Shown here one piece after another: positions 1 through 5,477 of a DNA stretch of 6,541 nucleotides; positions within the stretch are counted from its first letter, which is position 1; each line of letters opens with the position of its first letter. Location: assembly GCA_027067235.1 (NCBI GenBank), contig JALXFQ010000158.1:1-6541 (forward strand), in the 5' to 3' direction. Origin of the DNA: Gammaproteobacteria bacterium. GTDB taxonomy: Bacteria; Pseudomonadota; Gammaproteobacteria; QOAV01. The notes beneath the pieces were generated by a model that ran no database searches, had not been told where the DNA came from, and was given only the letters and a program-made list of their open reading frames with translations. The position numbers were made by a program, and so were the translations under genes.

Positions 1-392
1 CTGCGCGATTCACCGATATTTTTGGCCAGAGAGCGGATTTTTGCATAGATCTGGTCGCGCTCCATGACTTTTTTCTGTTTTATCAGGCGCTGGCGATAAT
101 TGGCCAGGTGGCGGCGCTGTTCATCGTTGAGGTTTACCGCCTGTTTGCCAAAGAATTCGCCTTCCAGCACTTCGATCAGCCCGGTCAGATAGGTGGTGCG
201 CTCCTGAAAGGAGGTGTTGAGCTGGGCGATCTGACGATCCAGACTGGCGTTTTCCATTACCGAGACCCGCCATAAATACAGGGCGGTCAGGGAACTGACA
301 AACAACACAGCGACCACCAGCATCGACAGTCTGCGGCGGAAACGCAGTTGCACGACGTTGTAGATATCGACTTGCGGTATGGGTGTGGCCAT
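1..392 (-). CDS. N-terminal part of a single-span inner-membrane protein, possibly a sensor (truncated by window)
   Basis: The reading frame runs open from an ATG at 392 to the window edge, giving 130 visible residues. An in-frame TGA lies three codons upstream of this ATG, so it is the first possible start. I see no strong ribosome binding site, but a good promoter lies about 30 bases upstream. The protein starts with a short N-terminal stretch ending in an Arg cluster (RFRRR, residues 17-21). A hydrophobic span follows at about residues 22-41, then a polar, charged, helix-rich region (45-130) without Cys. The positive cluster before the span predicts a cytoplasmic N-terminus and a periplasmic continuation. 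Such a layout fits the start of a membrane sensor (histidine kinase, diguanylate cyclase or chemoreceptor), but no catalytic or HAMP domain lies in the window, so this is inference. It could equally be a membrane-anchored coiled-coil protein. It follows the disulfide reductase gene on the same strand after a 99-base gap but has its own promoter. Confidence 0.75.
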   Translation of the reverse strand, partial: MATPIPQVDIYNVVQLRFRRRLSMLVVAVLFVSSLTALYLWRVSVMENASLDRQIAQLNTSFQERTTYLTGLIEVLEGEFFGKQAVNLNDEQRRHLANYRQRLIKQKKVMERDQIYAKIRSLAKNIGESR

Positions 393-420
393 GGGGTAGC
401 GTCAATTCGTTGAACTCCCC

Positions 421-449
421 ATTATAGAAATCACTCGCCAGCCTTGCAA
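421..449 (-). promoter_or_regulatory. Sigma70-type promoter for the membrane protein gene
   Basis: Read on the minus strand, TTGCAA (449-444) is followed by a 17-base spacer and a perfect TATAAT (426-421). Transcription would start near 414, leaving a leader of about 20 bases before the ATG at 392. The -10 box is a full consensus match, the -35 matches four of six bases, and the spacing is optimal. The position, in the gap between two same-strand genes, suggests the membrane protein is transcribed independently of the reductase gene. Confidence 0.7.
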
Positions 450-491
450 CTTTGACAAGCTATAGCGGCCGCAGGCGCCATCGTGCAGGGA

Positions 492-1895
492 TCACTGGCG
501 CTGTTCAACCTCCACATAGGCGGGCAGGTCGATTTCCAGCTGACCCAGAGCGTTGCGCAGGGCGCCCTGTAGGGCTTCTTCCATGACCGGGTGGTAAAAC
601 GGCATGCGCAGCAAATCCACCACGGTTTTTTCCTGTTGCACCGACCAGGCCAGCAGATGGGCGATGTTCTCGCCACAGACGCCGATCATGGCGCCGCCCA
701 GCAGTTTGCCCGAGTTCTTTTCCACATAGACTTTCAGCAGCCCCCGGTTTTTTGCCTTGGTCAGGGCGCGCCCCACCGGCCCCATGGGAATCTGGCCGAC
801 AATGATGTTGTCCTGGTCCAGTTGGCTCCAGCACTGACCGACCTGAATGATATTGGGGTCGGTAAAGGTAATGGCCAGTGGCGTCTTGCGCCGGAACGGT
901 GTGGATTTCCCGGCCAGTATGTTGAACGCGGCGATTTTTCCGTCATCCGCTGCTTCGTGCAGGATGGGTTTTTCATTATCCGCGTCGCCGACGATAAACA
1001 CGTTGGTATCGCCGATGCGCTGGGTGGCGTGGTCATATTCCGGTACGCCGTTCTGATCCAGCGGCGCGCCGAGGTTTTCCAGCTTCAGCCGCTCCAGATT
1101 GGGGCGCCGGCCCATGGCGGCCAGCACCTTGTCCACGACGACTTCATTGTCGCCAGCGCGAACCCGGATCCTGCCGTCGGCTTCTTCCAGCTCGGCAGGC
1201 GCGCCCTGCCAAAGCTCAAACTCCTTGCCGATGATATCCCGGGCCTGCTGGTTGATGTCGGGGTCGGACAGCCCGGACAGAATATCGGTCATGTCGACGC
1301 CGGTCACCTCGACGCCCAGCCGCGCCATGGCCTGACCCAGTTCCAGACCGATCACGCCGAGACCGATTACCGCCATGCTCTGCGGCAGGGTTTCCTGCTC
1401 GAAGAAGTCATCGGTGGTGACGATGCGGTCGCCGAACGCCTGCCACGGGCCCGGCACGATGGGCGTGGAGCCGGTGGCGATAACGATATTATCCGCCCTG
1501 ACCGTCTCATCATTGACTTTCAGTGTGCTGGCGTCAACGAATTCGGCATAGCCGTCGATGAAAGTGTCGTCGTCCAGGGTGTCGATACTGCCACCCAGCA
1601 CCCGGTCCACCAGGGTATCGCGCACTTCGCGCACGTATTCCATCACCTCCGCCAGGTCGGGCTTGAGCGCCTCGCTGCCGGAGATGCCGAAACGCGGGAA
1701 CACCTTGCGCCGGTAATAGTCGTCGGCCACCTGAATCAGCGCCTTGGAAGGCATGCAGCCAACTCTGGCGCAGGTGGTGCCGGTATAACCGCCATTGATC
1801 AAAACAAAGGATTTGCCCGCGCGGCGCACCCGGCCCATGACGTTGAGACCCGCCGTGCCAGCGCCGATAATGGCGACTTCTACCTGCTTTTCCAT
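492..1895 (-). CDS. Dihydrolipoyl dehydrogenase-like flavoprotein disulfide reductase (orphan)
   Basis: This 467-residue protein has the full class I pyridine nucleotide-disulfide oxidoreductase layout. The N-terminal FAD dinucleotide fold is GAGTAG (11-16). The redox-active disulfide is CARVGC (Cys42, Cys47) followed by MPSK. ATG (140-142) precedes the NAD domain, which holds GLGVIGLE (178-185) with Asp201 at the end of the second strand, as in NAD(H)-preferring enzymes. The second FAD contact is VGDAD (302-306). The C-terminal dimer domain carries His435-Pro436 and Glu440, the catalytic His/Glu dyad supplied to the partner subunit. The family oxidises dihydrolipoamide on E2, H or related lipoyl proteins; mercuric and glutathione reductases are relatives. 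There is no C-terminal Cys pair and no heavy-metal domain, so mercuric reductase is unlikely. No E1, E2 or lipoyl-carrier gene is in the window, so the partner is unknown. I chose ATG 1895, preceded by AGG at 5-base spacing, over an in-frame TTG at 1907. Confidence 0.88.
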   Translation of the reverse strand: MEKQVEVAIIGAGTAGLNVMGRVRRAGKSFVLINGGYTGTTCARVGCMPSKALIQVADDYYRRKVFPRFGISGSEALKPDLAEVMEYVREVRDTLVDRVLGGSIDTLDDDTFIDGYAEFVDASTLKVNDETVRADNIVIATGSTPIVPGPWQAFGDRIVTTDDFFEQETLPQSMAVIGLGVIGLELGQAMARLGVEVTGVDMTDILSGLSDPDINQQARDIIGKEFELWQGAPAELEEADGRIRVRAGDNEVVVDKVLAAMGRRPNLERLKLENLGAPLDQNGVPEYDHATQRIGDTNVFIVGDADNEKPILHEAADDGKIAAFNILAGKSTPFRRKTPLAITFTDPNIIQVGQCWSQLDQDNIIVGQIPMGPVGRALTKAKNRGLLKVYVEKNSGKLLGGAMIGVCGENIAHLLAWSVQQEKTVVDLLRMPFYHPVMEEALQGALRNALGQLEIDLPAYVEVEQRQ

Positions 1896-2032
1896 AATTG
1901 CCTGCAACCTGATTAAACCAGAGCGTGAGTGTAAACTGTCGGGCAGGCGCGGAAAACCCCGCAGCAGGGAGAACCGTCGTTCAGGCTGGGTTCAGCTGGG
2001 CCGGCGTATAACGGCCCGTGAAATGCTAACAG
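1896..2032. other. Left part of divergent intergenic region
   Basis: No convincing gene lies here. The stretch holds an imperfect tandem direct repeat (TTCAGGCTGGG at 1980-1990, TTCAGCTGGG at 1991-2000). It runs into a hairpin with GGGCCG (1998-2003) pairing with CGGCCC (2012-2017) over an 8-base loop. A weak minus-strand promoter candidate for the reductase gene is listed separately. The small open frame on the minus strand across this region (1913-2110) has no recognisable features. Confidence 0.5.
1928..1956 (-). promoter_or_regulatory. Weak candidate promoter for the disulfide reductase gene
   Basis: On the minus strand, TTTTCC (1956-1951), a 17-base spacer and TACACT (1933-1928) give three of six and four of six consensus matches. 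The site lies 33 bases before the ATG at 1895, a plausible distance. An alternative -10, TTTAAT (1917-1912), has no matching -35 at standard spacing. This is the best candidate in a GC-rich leader but not a strong one. Confidence 0.28.
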
Positions 2033-2184
2033 GGCGTTGAAAAACGCAGTTTTTCGACGCCTTGCGTGCGGCACAGGGATGTGCCGCCATTTTTGATGGC
2101 TGTAAGCCATTAAAAATGAAGAAAGCGGGAAAGCGCGTTTTCTGCTTCCGTGGTTAAAAAATTCCAGGGAAGGACTTTTTCAAC
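2033..2184. repeat. Hairpin-rich element with terminal inverted repeats (MITE-like or REP-like)
   Basis: The outer ends are GTTGAAAAA (2036-2044) and its exact reverse complement TTTTTCAAC (2176-2184), enclosing a 149-base unit. Four hairpins tile the inside. The first is a 13-bp stem with one mismatch and a GCA loop (2033-2045 with 2049-2061). The second is a perfect 8-bp stem, GCGGCACA with TGTGCCGC (2068-2075 with 2080-2087). The third is a 13-bp stem with one G-T pair (2088-2100 with 2106-2118). The fourth is a 6-bp stem with a bulged A (2128-2134 with 2144-2149). There is no coding capacity for a transposase and I see no clear target-site duplication. The layout matches small non-autonomous mobile elements, and ends resembling GTTGAAAAAGT seem familiar to me from interspersed repeats in gammaproteobacteria. 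I cannot confirm copy number from one window. A structured leader RNA of the next gene is the main alternative. Confidence 0.55.
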
Positions 2185-2193
2185 ATCTGGCCA

Positions 2194-2199
2194 AGAGGA
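2194..2199 (+). promoter_or_regulatory. Ribosome binding site deciding the start of the secreted protein
   Basis: AGAGGA lies 4 bases before the ATG at 2204 and 7 bases before the ATG at 2207. It supports one of these tandem ATGs over the in-frame GTG at 2150, which sits inside the hairpin element and would add 18 residues ahead of a normal signal peptide. Confidence 0.65.
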
Positions 2200-2203
2200 A
2201 AAC

Positions 2204-3106
2204 ATGATGAAACAGAACAAACCTTACCAGCGACTCGTCGGCCTGCTGTTGCTGATCCTTTTCAGCACCACCAGTTGGGCGCGGCATGGCGGCGATGCCT
2301 ACGGGCAGGCGCTGAACTACCAGGACGAGGTTGAACAGATGGTGGAAACCTACCAGGATTTTCTTGATCGTCACCCCTATCGCCAGAACCGCAAACTGCG
2401 CGTCATCGAGGCGCAACTGGACCGCTTGAACGGGGCCGCCATCAAGCTGGCGCGGAACTTGCGCAAGGGCCACAGACGGCGGGCGCGGGTGAATCTGGTT
2501 ACGTCACGCCGCATAGCGCGCAACACCAGTGTGAACCTGAATGCTGTGCGAACCACGCGCCCGGTGCGTGCGCAGTGGCGCCGGGTGGTGAATGCGCTGA
2601 ACCGGATACGTTTGCGCGGGAGCGTGCAGGAATATGGTGGTGGTATACAGGAATATGACGGCGGATATTTACCCGGCGGCGGCGTTATACCCGGGCTCGG
2701 CGGTTATGCCCTGGGCGACAGTCATGCCGATGACGACGAGGATGATGAGCGCGGCACAATCCAGGAGCAGGCGCAGCCGTCCGCAAGCATTACCGGTCTG
2801 GTGGATCAGGTCGAAGACCTCAGCGAGCGGGTGAAAAATACCTTCCGCAAGACCAGTCGGCGCAAACAGTCCTGGGAAAAGACCCTGGATGGTCAACTGT
2901 CGGGATTCGATCAGCTCGCCAACCAGTTGCGCGACCGCTGGAAAAGTCAGCACACGGCGAGCAGCATCCGCGCCACAGTCAATGCGCTTACGCAAAAATC
3001 TGTCGGCATACACGGCATTATTTCACGCTATCCGGTGAATGCGCAGGTAAAATCCTACTGGCTCGGTCTGAAGTCGCAGCTCGATCAGTTGCGGCAGTCA
3101 ATTTGA
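2204..3106 (+). CDS. Secreted, internally duplicated helical protein of unknown function
   Basis: The 300-residue product starts with a Sec signal peptide: basic N-region, hydrophobic core LVGLLLLILF (11-20) and likely signal peptidase I cleavage after SWA (Ala26). The mature protein is periplasmic or exported. It consists of two related helical modules, about 41-136 and 201-297. D41-x-V-E aligns with D201-x-V-E, Q71-L72 with Q231-L232, and V121, W125, L132, R136 with V282, W286, L293, R297, needing one single-residue gap. The linker between them has two QEY-G-G units, a Gly-rich tract (145-168) and an acidic run DDDEDDE (176-182). The first module is very Arg-rich (for example HRRRAR at 90-95), the second less so. 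The mature part has no Cys. I do not recognise the family; an envelope polyanion-binding or structural role is only a guess. folE follows 56 bases downstream on the same strand, so co-transcription is possible. The start could also be the adjacent ATG at 2207. Confidence 0.82.
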   Translation: MMKQNKPYQRLVGLLLLILFSTTSWARHGGDAYGQALNYQDEVEQMVETYQDFLDRHPYRQNRKLRVIEAQLDRLNGAAIKLARNLRKGHRRRARVNLVTSRRIARNTSVNLNAVRTTRPVRAQWRRVVNALNRIRLRGSVQEYGGGIQEYDGGYLPGGGVIPGLGGYALGDSHADDDEDDERGTIQEQAQPSASITGLVDQVEDLSERVKNTFRKTSRRKQSWEKTLDGQLSGFDQLANQLRDRWKSQHTASSIRATVNALTQKSVGIHGIISRYPVNAQVKSYWLGLKSQLDQLRQSI

Positions 3107-3162
3107 CGAAGCGCAAGCGCTCTGACAAAGTTGCGGCAATACAATAAAAAAGGAAAACAGAG

Positions 3163-3726
3163 ATGGATGACACCGCAAAACTGGCGCGCTGCTACGCTGA
3201 GCTGATCAACGGCATCGGTGAGGATGTCAACCGGGACGGACTGCTGAAAACCCCCGAACGCGCCGCCAAGGCGCTGCAATTTCTGACCCGTGGCTATCAT
3301 CAGAACCTGGAAGAAGTGCTCAACAAGGCCGTATTCGAGTCGGATAATGACGAAATGGTCATCGTCAAGGATATCGAGTTGTATTCATTGTGCGAACACC
3401 ATCTGCTGCCCTTCGTCGGCAAGGTGCATGTGGCCTATCTGCCGCAGGGCAAGGTGATCGGCCTGTCCAAGATCGCGCGCATCGCCGATATGTTCGCGCG
3501 GCGGCTGCAGATTCAGGAACAGCTGACCAAACAGATCGCCGACGCCGTGCTCGAAGTCACCCACGCGGCCGGCGTGGGCGTGGTCATCGAGGCGCAGCAT
3601 TTCTGCATGATGATGCGCGGCGTGCAGAAGCAGAATTCATGGACTGTATCGTCGATGATGCTCGGCTCCTTCCGTGAAAACCACCGCACCCGCGCGGAAT
3701 TTCTCAACCTCATTACACGCCGATGA
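3163..3726 (+). CDS. folE: GTP cyclohydrolase I (type IA, zinc)
   Basis: FolE converts GTP to 7,8-dihydroneopterin triphosphate and formate in the cytoplasm, the first step of folate and other pterin synthesis. The 187-residue length is typical of the short bacterial form. Zinc ligands are Cys77 and His80 in LCEHH, plus Cys148 in QHFC. The spacings of 3 and 71 residues equal those of E. coli Cys110, His113 and Cys181. His79 and His146 correspond to the catalytic E. coli His112 and His179. The N-terminal TPERAAKAL segment (30-38) and the C-terminal RGVQKQNS and FRENHRTRAEFL segments are also typical. AGGA at 3151-3154 lies 8 bases before the ATG. The gene overlaps folX by 4 bases (ATGA), so the two are probably translationally coupled. 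The zinc-cysteine signature rules out the unrelated FolE2 (type IB) enzyme. Confidence 0.97.
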   Translation: MDDTAKLARCYAELINGIGEDVNRDGLLKTPERAAKALQFLTRGYHQNLEEVLNKAVFESDNDEMVIVKDIELYSLCEHHLLPFVGKVHVAYLPQGKVIGLSKIARIADMFARRLQIQEQLTKQIADAVLEVTHAAGVGVVIEAQHFCMMMRGVQKQNSWTVSSMMLGSFRENHRTRAEFLNLITRR

Positions 3727-4079
3727 GCACCGTCCGCGTCCGCATAAAAAACCTGCGTCTGCGCACCTATATCGGTTTCAACCCCGACGAAACCGAGAAA
3801 AAACAGGATGTGGTCATCAACGTGCGCTTCGAATACGAGGCCCCCGGCGGCATCGATCAGGACCGCGTCGAAGACGCGGTGAACTACAAGACCATCACCA
3901 AGTCCATCATCCGCCTTGTCGAAGGCCGGTCTTTTCTGCTGCTGGAAAAACTCACCCGGGACGTGCTGGAGCTGGTGCTGGAAAACAAACACATTGACCG
4001 CGCCACGGTGCAGATTGACAAGCCCCATGCCTTGCGGTTTGCCGATTCGGTGTCGGTGGAATTGAGCGGCGAGAATTGA
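3723..4079 (+). CDS. folX: Dihydroneopterin triphosphate 2'-epimerase
   Basis: This 118-residue protein belongs to the dihydroneopterin aldolase/epimerase fold and resembles E. coli FolX much more than FolB. RIKNLRLRTYIG (7-18), QDVVINV (28-34), LLEKLT (73-78) and IDKPHALRFADSVS (98-111) match the FolX pattern almost residue by residue. Tyr55, Glu75 and Lys100 sit where the family places pterin-binding and catalytic residues. FolX epimerises dihydroneopterin triphosphate to dihydromonapterin triphosphate. In E. coli and Pseudomonas aeruginosa it works with the reductase FolM to make tetrahydromonapterin, which can serve phenylalanine hydroxylase. The ATG overlaps the folE stop codon (ATGA), and the immediate upstream enzyme supplies its substrate. 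Neither folM nor a phenylalanine hydroxylase gene is in the window. Aldolase side activity is possible, as in related enzymes. Confidence 0.92.
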   Translation: MSTVRVRIKNLRLRTYIGFNPDETEKKQDVVINVRFEYEAPGGIDQDRVEDAVNYKTITKSIIRLVEGRSFLLLEKLTRDVLELVLENKHIDRATVQIDKPHALRFADSVSVELSGEN

Positions 4080-4165
4080 CCCGGCCGGGACGCAATGTCG
4101 CGCCGGGTTCGGAAACAACCTGTCCCCGGCCAGTTGTGTAAACGGCAATAGCTCCTCTGTTGCCG
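4078..4165. terminator. Convergent intergenic hairpins, possible bidirectional terminator
   Basis: Between the convergent folX and clc genes are three inverted repeats. GACCCGGC (4078-4085) pairs with 4102-4109 with one G-T pair and an inner GAC/GTC stem. ACAA-CTG (from 4115) pairs with CAGTTGT (4131-4137) with one bulge. CGGCAA (4143-4148) pairs with TTGCCG (4160-4165). None is followed by a proper T-run on either strand; the second has only TTGTTTCC on its minus-strand side. The position fits termination for both converging units, but canonical intrinsic terminators are not shown. Confidence 0.35.
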
Positions 4166-4172
4166 GCGACGC

Positions 4173-5477
4173 TCAGTTCTTGCCCGGCTGGATGCCCCGG
4201 ATGAAGTCTTCCGCCAGGGCGCGGTAGACCGGTTGCGGGTTGACCAGTTTGGACATGCCGTCGGCGATCAGCGCGGTGGCCATGATGGGCAGCAGCAGTT
4301 CCTGGTTGCCGGTCATTTCGGTAATGATAACAACAGCGGTGATGGGGGTTTGCACCACCCCGGTGAAATAGGCCGTCATGCCCAGCAGGGCCACGGCGGA
4401 AGCGCTGACCAGCGGAAACCAGTCCGTCAGCCAATGCCCCAGACCCGCGCCGATGGACAACGACGGCGCGAAGATGCCGCCGGGCATGCCGGTCCAGTAT
4501 GACAGCAGGGTAGCGAGAAACTTCAACGGTGCGAACAATACCGGTGTTGCGCCTTCGCCGGTGAGAATCTCCCGCGCTTCTTCATAGCCCGTACCCCAGG
4601 TGCTGCCGGCAGACGCCCAGCCGATGAGCGCCAGCAGCAGGCCGATGGCGCCAGCCAGAACAACGGGATGGGCGTTGCGGAACGGCGACAGCCAGCGGCC
4701 GACATAGATGAGCAGGGCGCTGAAAGCGCCGCCAGCCAGCCCGCCGATGATTCCACAGGCCGGTACCACCAGCAGGATGGCGGGGAAATCGACCGGCACA
4801 TTGACGATGCCGAAGTAGGTATAATTGCCGTTTATGGCCAGCGCGGTCAGTCCGGCGATAATAACGGCCGTGAACACCGTGCCGCTGGTTTTGTCTTCAT
4901 AGTTGCGCGCCATTTCCTCGATGGCGAAAACCACGCCGGCCAGTGGCGTATTGAATGCCGCCCCCAGCCCGGCCGCGCCGCCCGCCATGATCAGCCCGCG
5001 GCCGACATCATGGTGGGGGAAGCGGGCAAAGCGGGTCAGTGAGTGTGAAATGGCCGCCGCGATGTGGATGGTCGGCCCTTCACGGCCGATGGATGCGCCG
5101 CAGGCCAGGCCCAGCACGATCATCAGACCCTTGCCTGCGGCGATGCGCAGCGACAGCAGGGTATGGCGCAGTTTTTTGTAGCGCTTGAGATGCAGCGCGG
5201 CGATGGCCTGGGGGATACCACTGCCTTCCGCGCCAGGAAAAAACCGCTGCGTGGCCCAGGTAATCAGCATCAGTCCGGCGGGCGTCAATACGAATGGCAG
5301 CCACGGCCTGCCCGCGATCATCCTGTCGAACCACAGGCTGGCGTAATCCGCGCCGTGCGCCAGCAGGCTGGCGGACAGGCCCACCAGTACCGCGCCGATG
5401 AGGAAAACCGTGCGCGTACGCCATACCCGGGAAGATCTGAGGTGTCTTAACGAACGCTGGAGTCGTTTACGGTACAT
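4173..5477 (-). CDS. CLC-family chloride transporter, exchanger-type residues
   Basis: This complete 434-residue polytopic membrane protein has all CLC signatures in order. GSGIP (85-89) and GREGP (131-135, gating Glu133) come first. FNTPLAG and IEEM (186-189) follow, with Glu188 at the inner proton glutamate position of E. coli ClC-ec1 Glu203. GGIFAP (333-338) and a C-terminal Tyr418 (PVYRAL), equivalent to the chloride-coordinating Tyr445, complete the set. With both glutamates and the tyrosine present, the family knowledge predicts a 2Cl-/H+ exchanger. In bacteria these act in acid stress or ion balance at the inner membrane. The basic N-terminal tail (residues 1-22) is cytoplasmic. There are no CBS domains, and the protein ends soon after the last helix. 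The ATG directly follows the upstream clc stop codon (TAAATG), implying translational coupling; no good Shine-Dalgarno lies at normal spacing. The Tyr and GREGP motifs argue against a fluoride-specific CLC-F. Confidence 0.93.
   Translation of the reverse strand: MYRKRLQRSLRHLRSSRVWRTRTVFLIGAVLVGLSASLLAHGADYASLWFDRMIAGRPWLPFVLTPAGLMLITWATQRFFPGAEGSGIPQAIAALHLKRYKKLRHTLLSLRIAAGKGLMIVLGLACGASIGREGPTIHIAAAISHSLTRFARFPHHDVGRGLIMAGGAAGLGAAFNTPLAGVVFAIEEMARNYEDKTSGTVFTAVIIAGLTALAINGNYTYFGIVNVPVDFPAILLVVPACGIIGGLAGGAFSALLIYVGRWLSPFRNAHPVVLAGAIGLLLALIGWASAGSTWGTGYEEAREILTGEGATPVLFAPLKFLATLLSYWTGMPGGIFAPSLSIGAGLGHWLTDWFPLVSASAVALLGMTAYFTGVVQTPITAVVIITEMTGNQELLLPIMATALIADGMSKLVNPQPVYRALAEDFIRGIQPGKN

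Noticed and set aside
121..405. 94-codon minus-strand frame overlapping the start of the membrane protein
   Set aside because: It starts at a TTG, has no hydrophobic span or domain, and is a frame-shifted shadow of the open frame beginning at ATG 392, which has a promoter and a transmembrane segment.
464..471. GCGGCCGC palindrome after the reductase stop codon
   Set aside because: An 8-base GC palindrome without a loop or T-run is expected by chance in this composition and is not a terminator.
591..1916. A 441-codon open frame on the plus strand fully antisense to the disulfide reductase gene
   Set aside because: The translation is rich in His, Gln, Ala and Gly with no recognisable domain, while the minus strand encodes a complete flavoprotein with all motifs. 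GC-rich coding DNA commonly leaves such antisense frames.
1913..2110. 65-codon minus-strand frame in the divergent intergenic region
   Set aside because: No ribosome binding site, no domain, and it crosses the hairpin element; the sequence there is better explained by structure than by coding.
2150..2203. GTG-initiated 18-residue extension of the secreted protein
   Set aside because: It lies in the hairpin element, lacks a Shine-Dalgarno, and would put extra polar residues ahead of a well-formed signal peptide that begins at the tandem ATGs behind AGAGGA.
3103..3145. Possible promoter for folE (TTGACG at 3103-3108, TACAAT at 3140-3145) and short palindrome AGCGC-AA-GCGCT at 3110-3121
   Set aside because: The two boxes are 31 bases apart, and neither has a partner at 16-18 base spacing. 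The palindrome has a 2-base loop and no T-run, so neither promoter nor terminator is supported.
3513..4148. 211-codon minus-strand frame antisense to folE and folX
   Set aside because: Both plus-strand genes are secure by catalytic residues and family match. The antisense product has no recognisable features.
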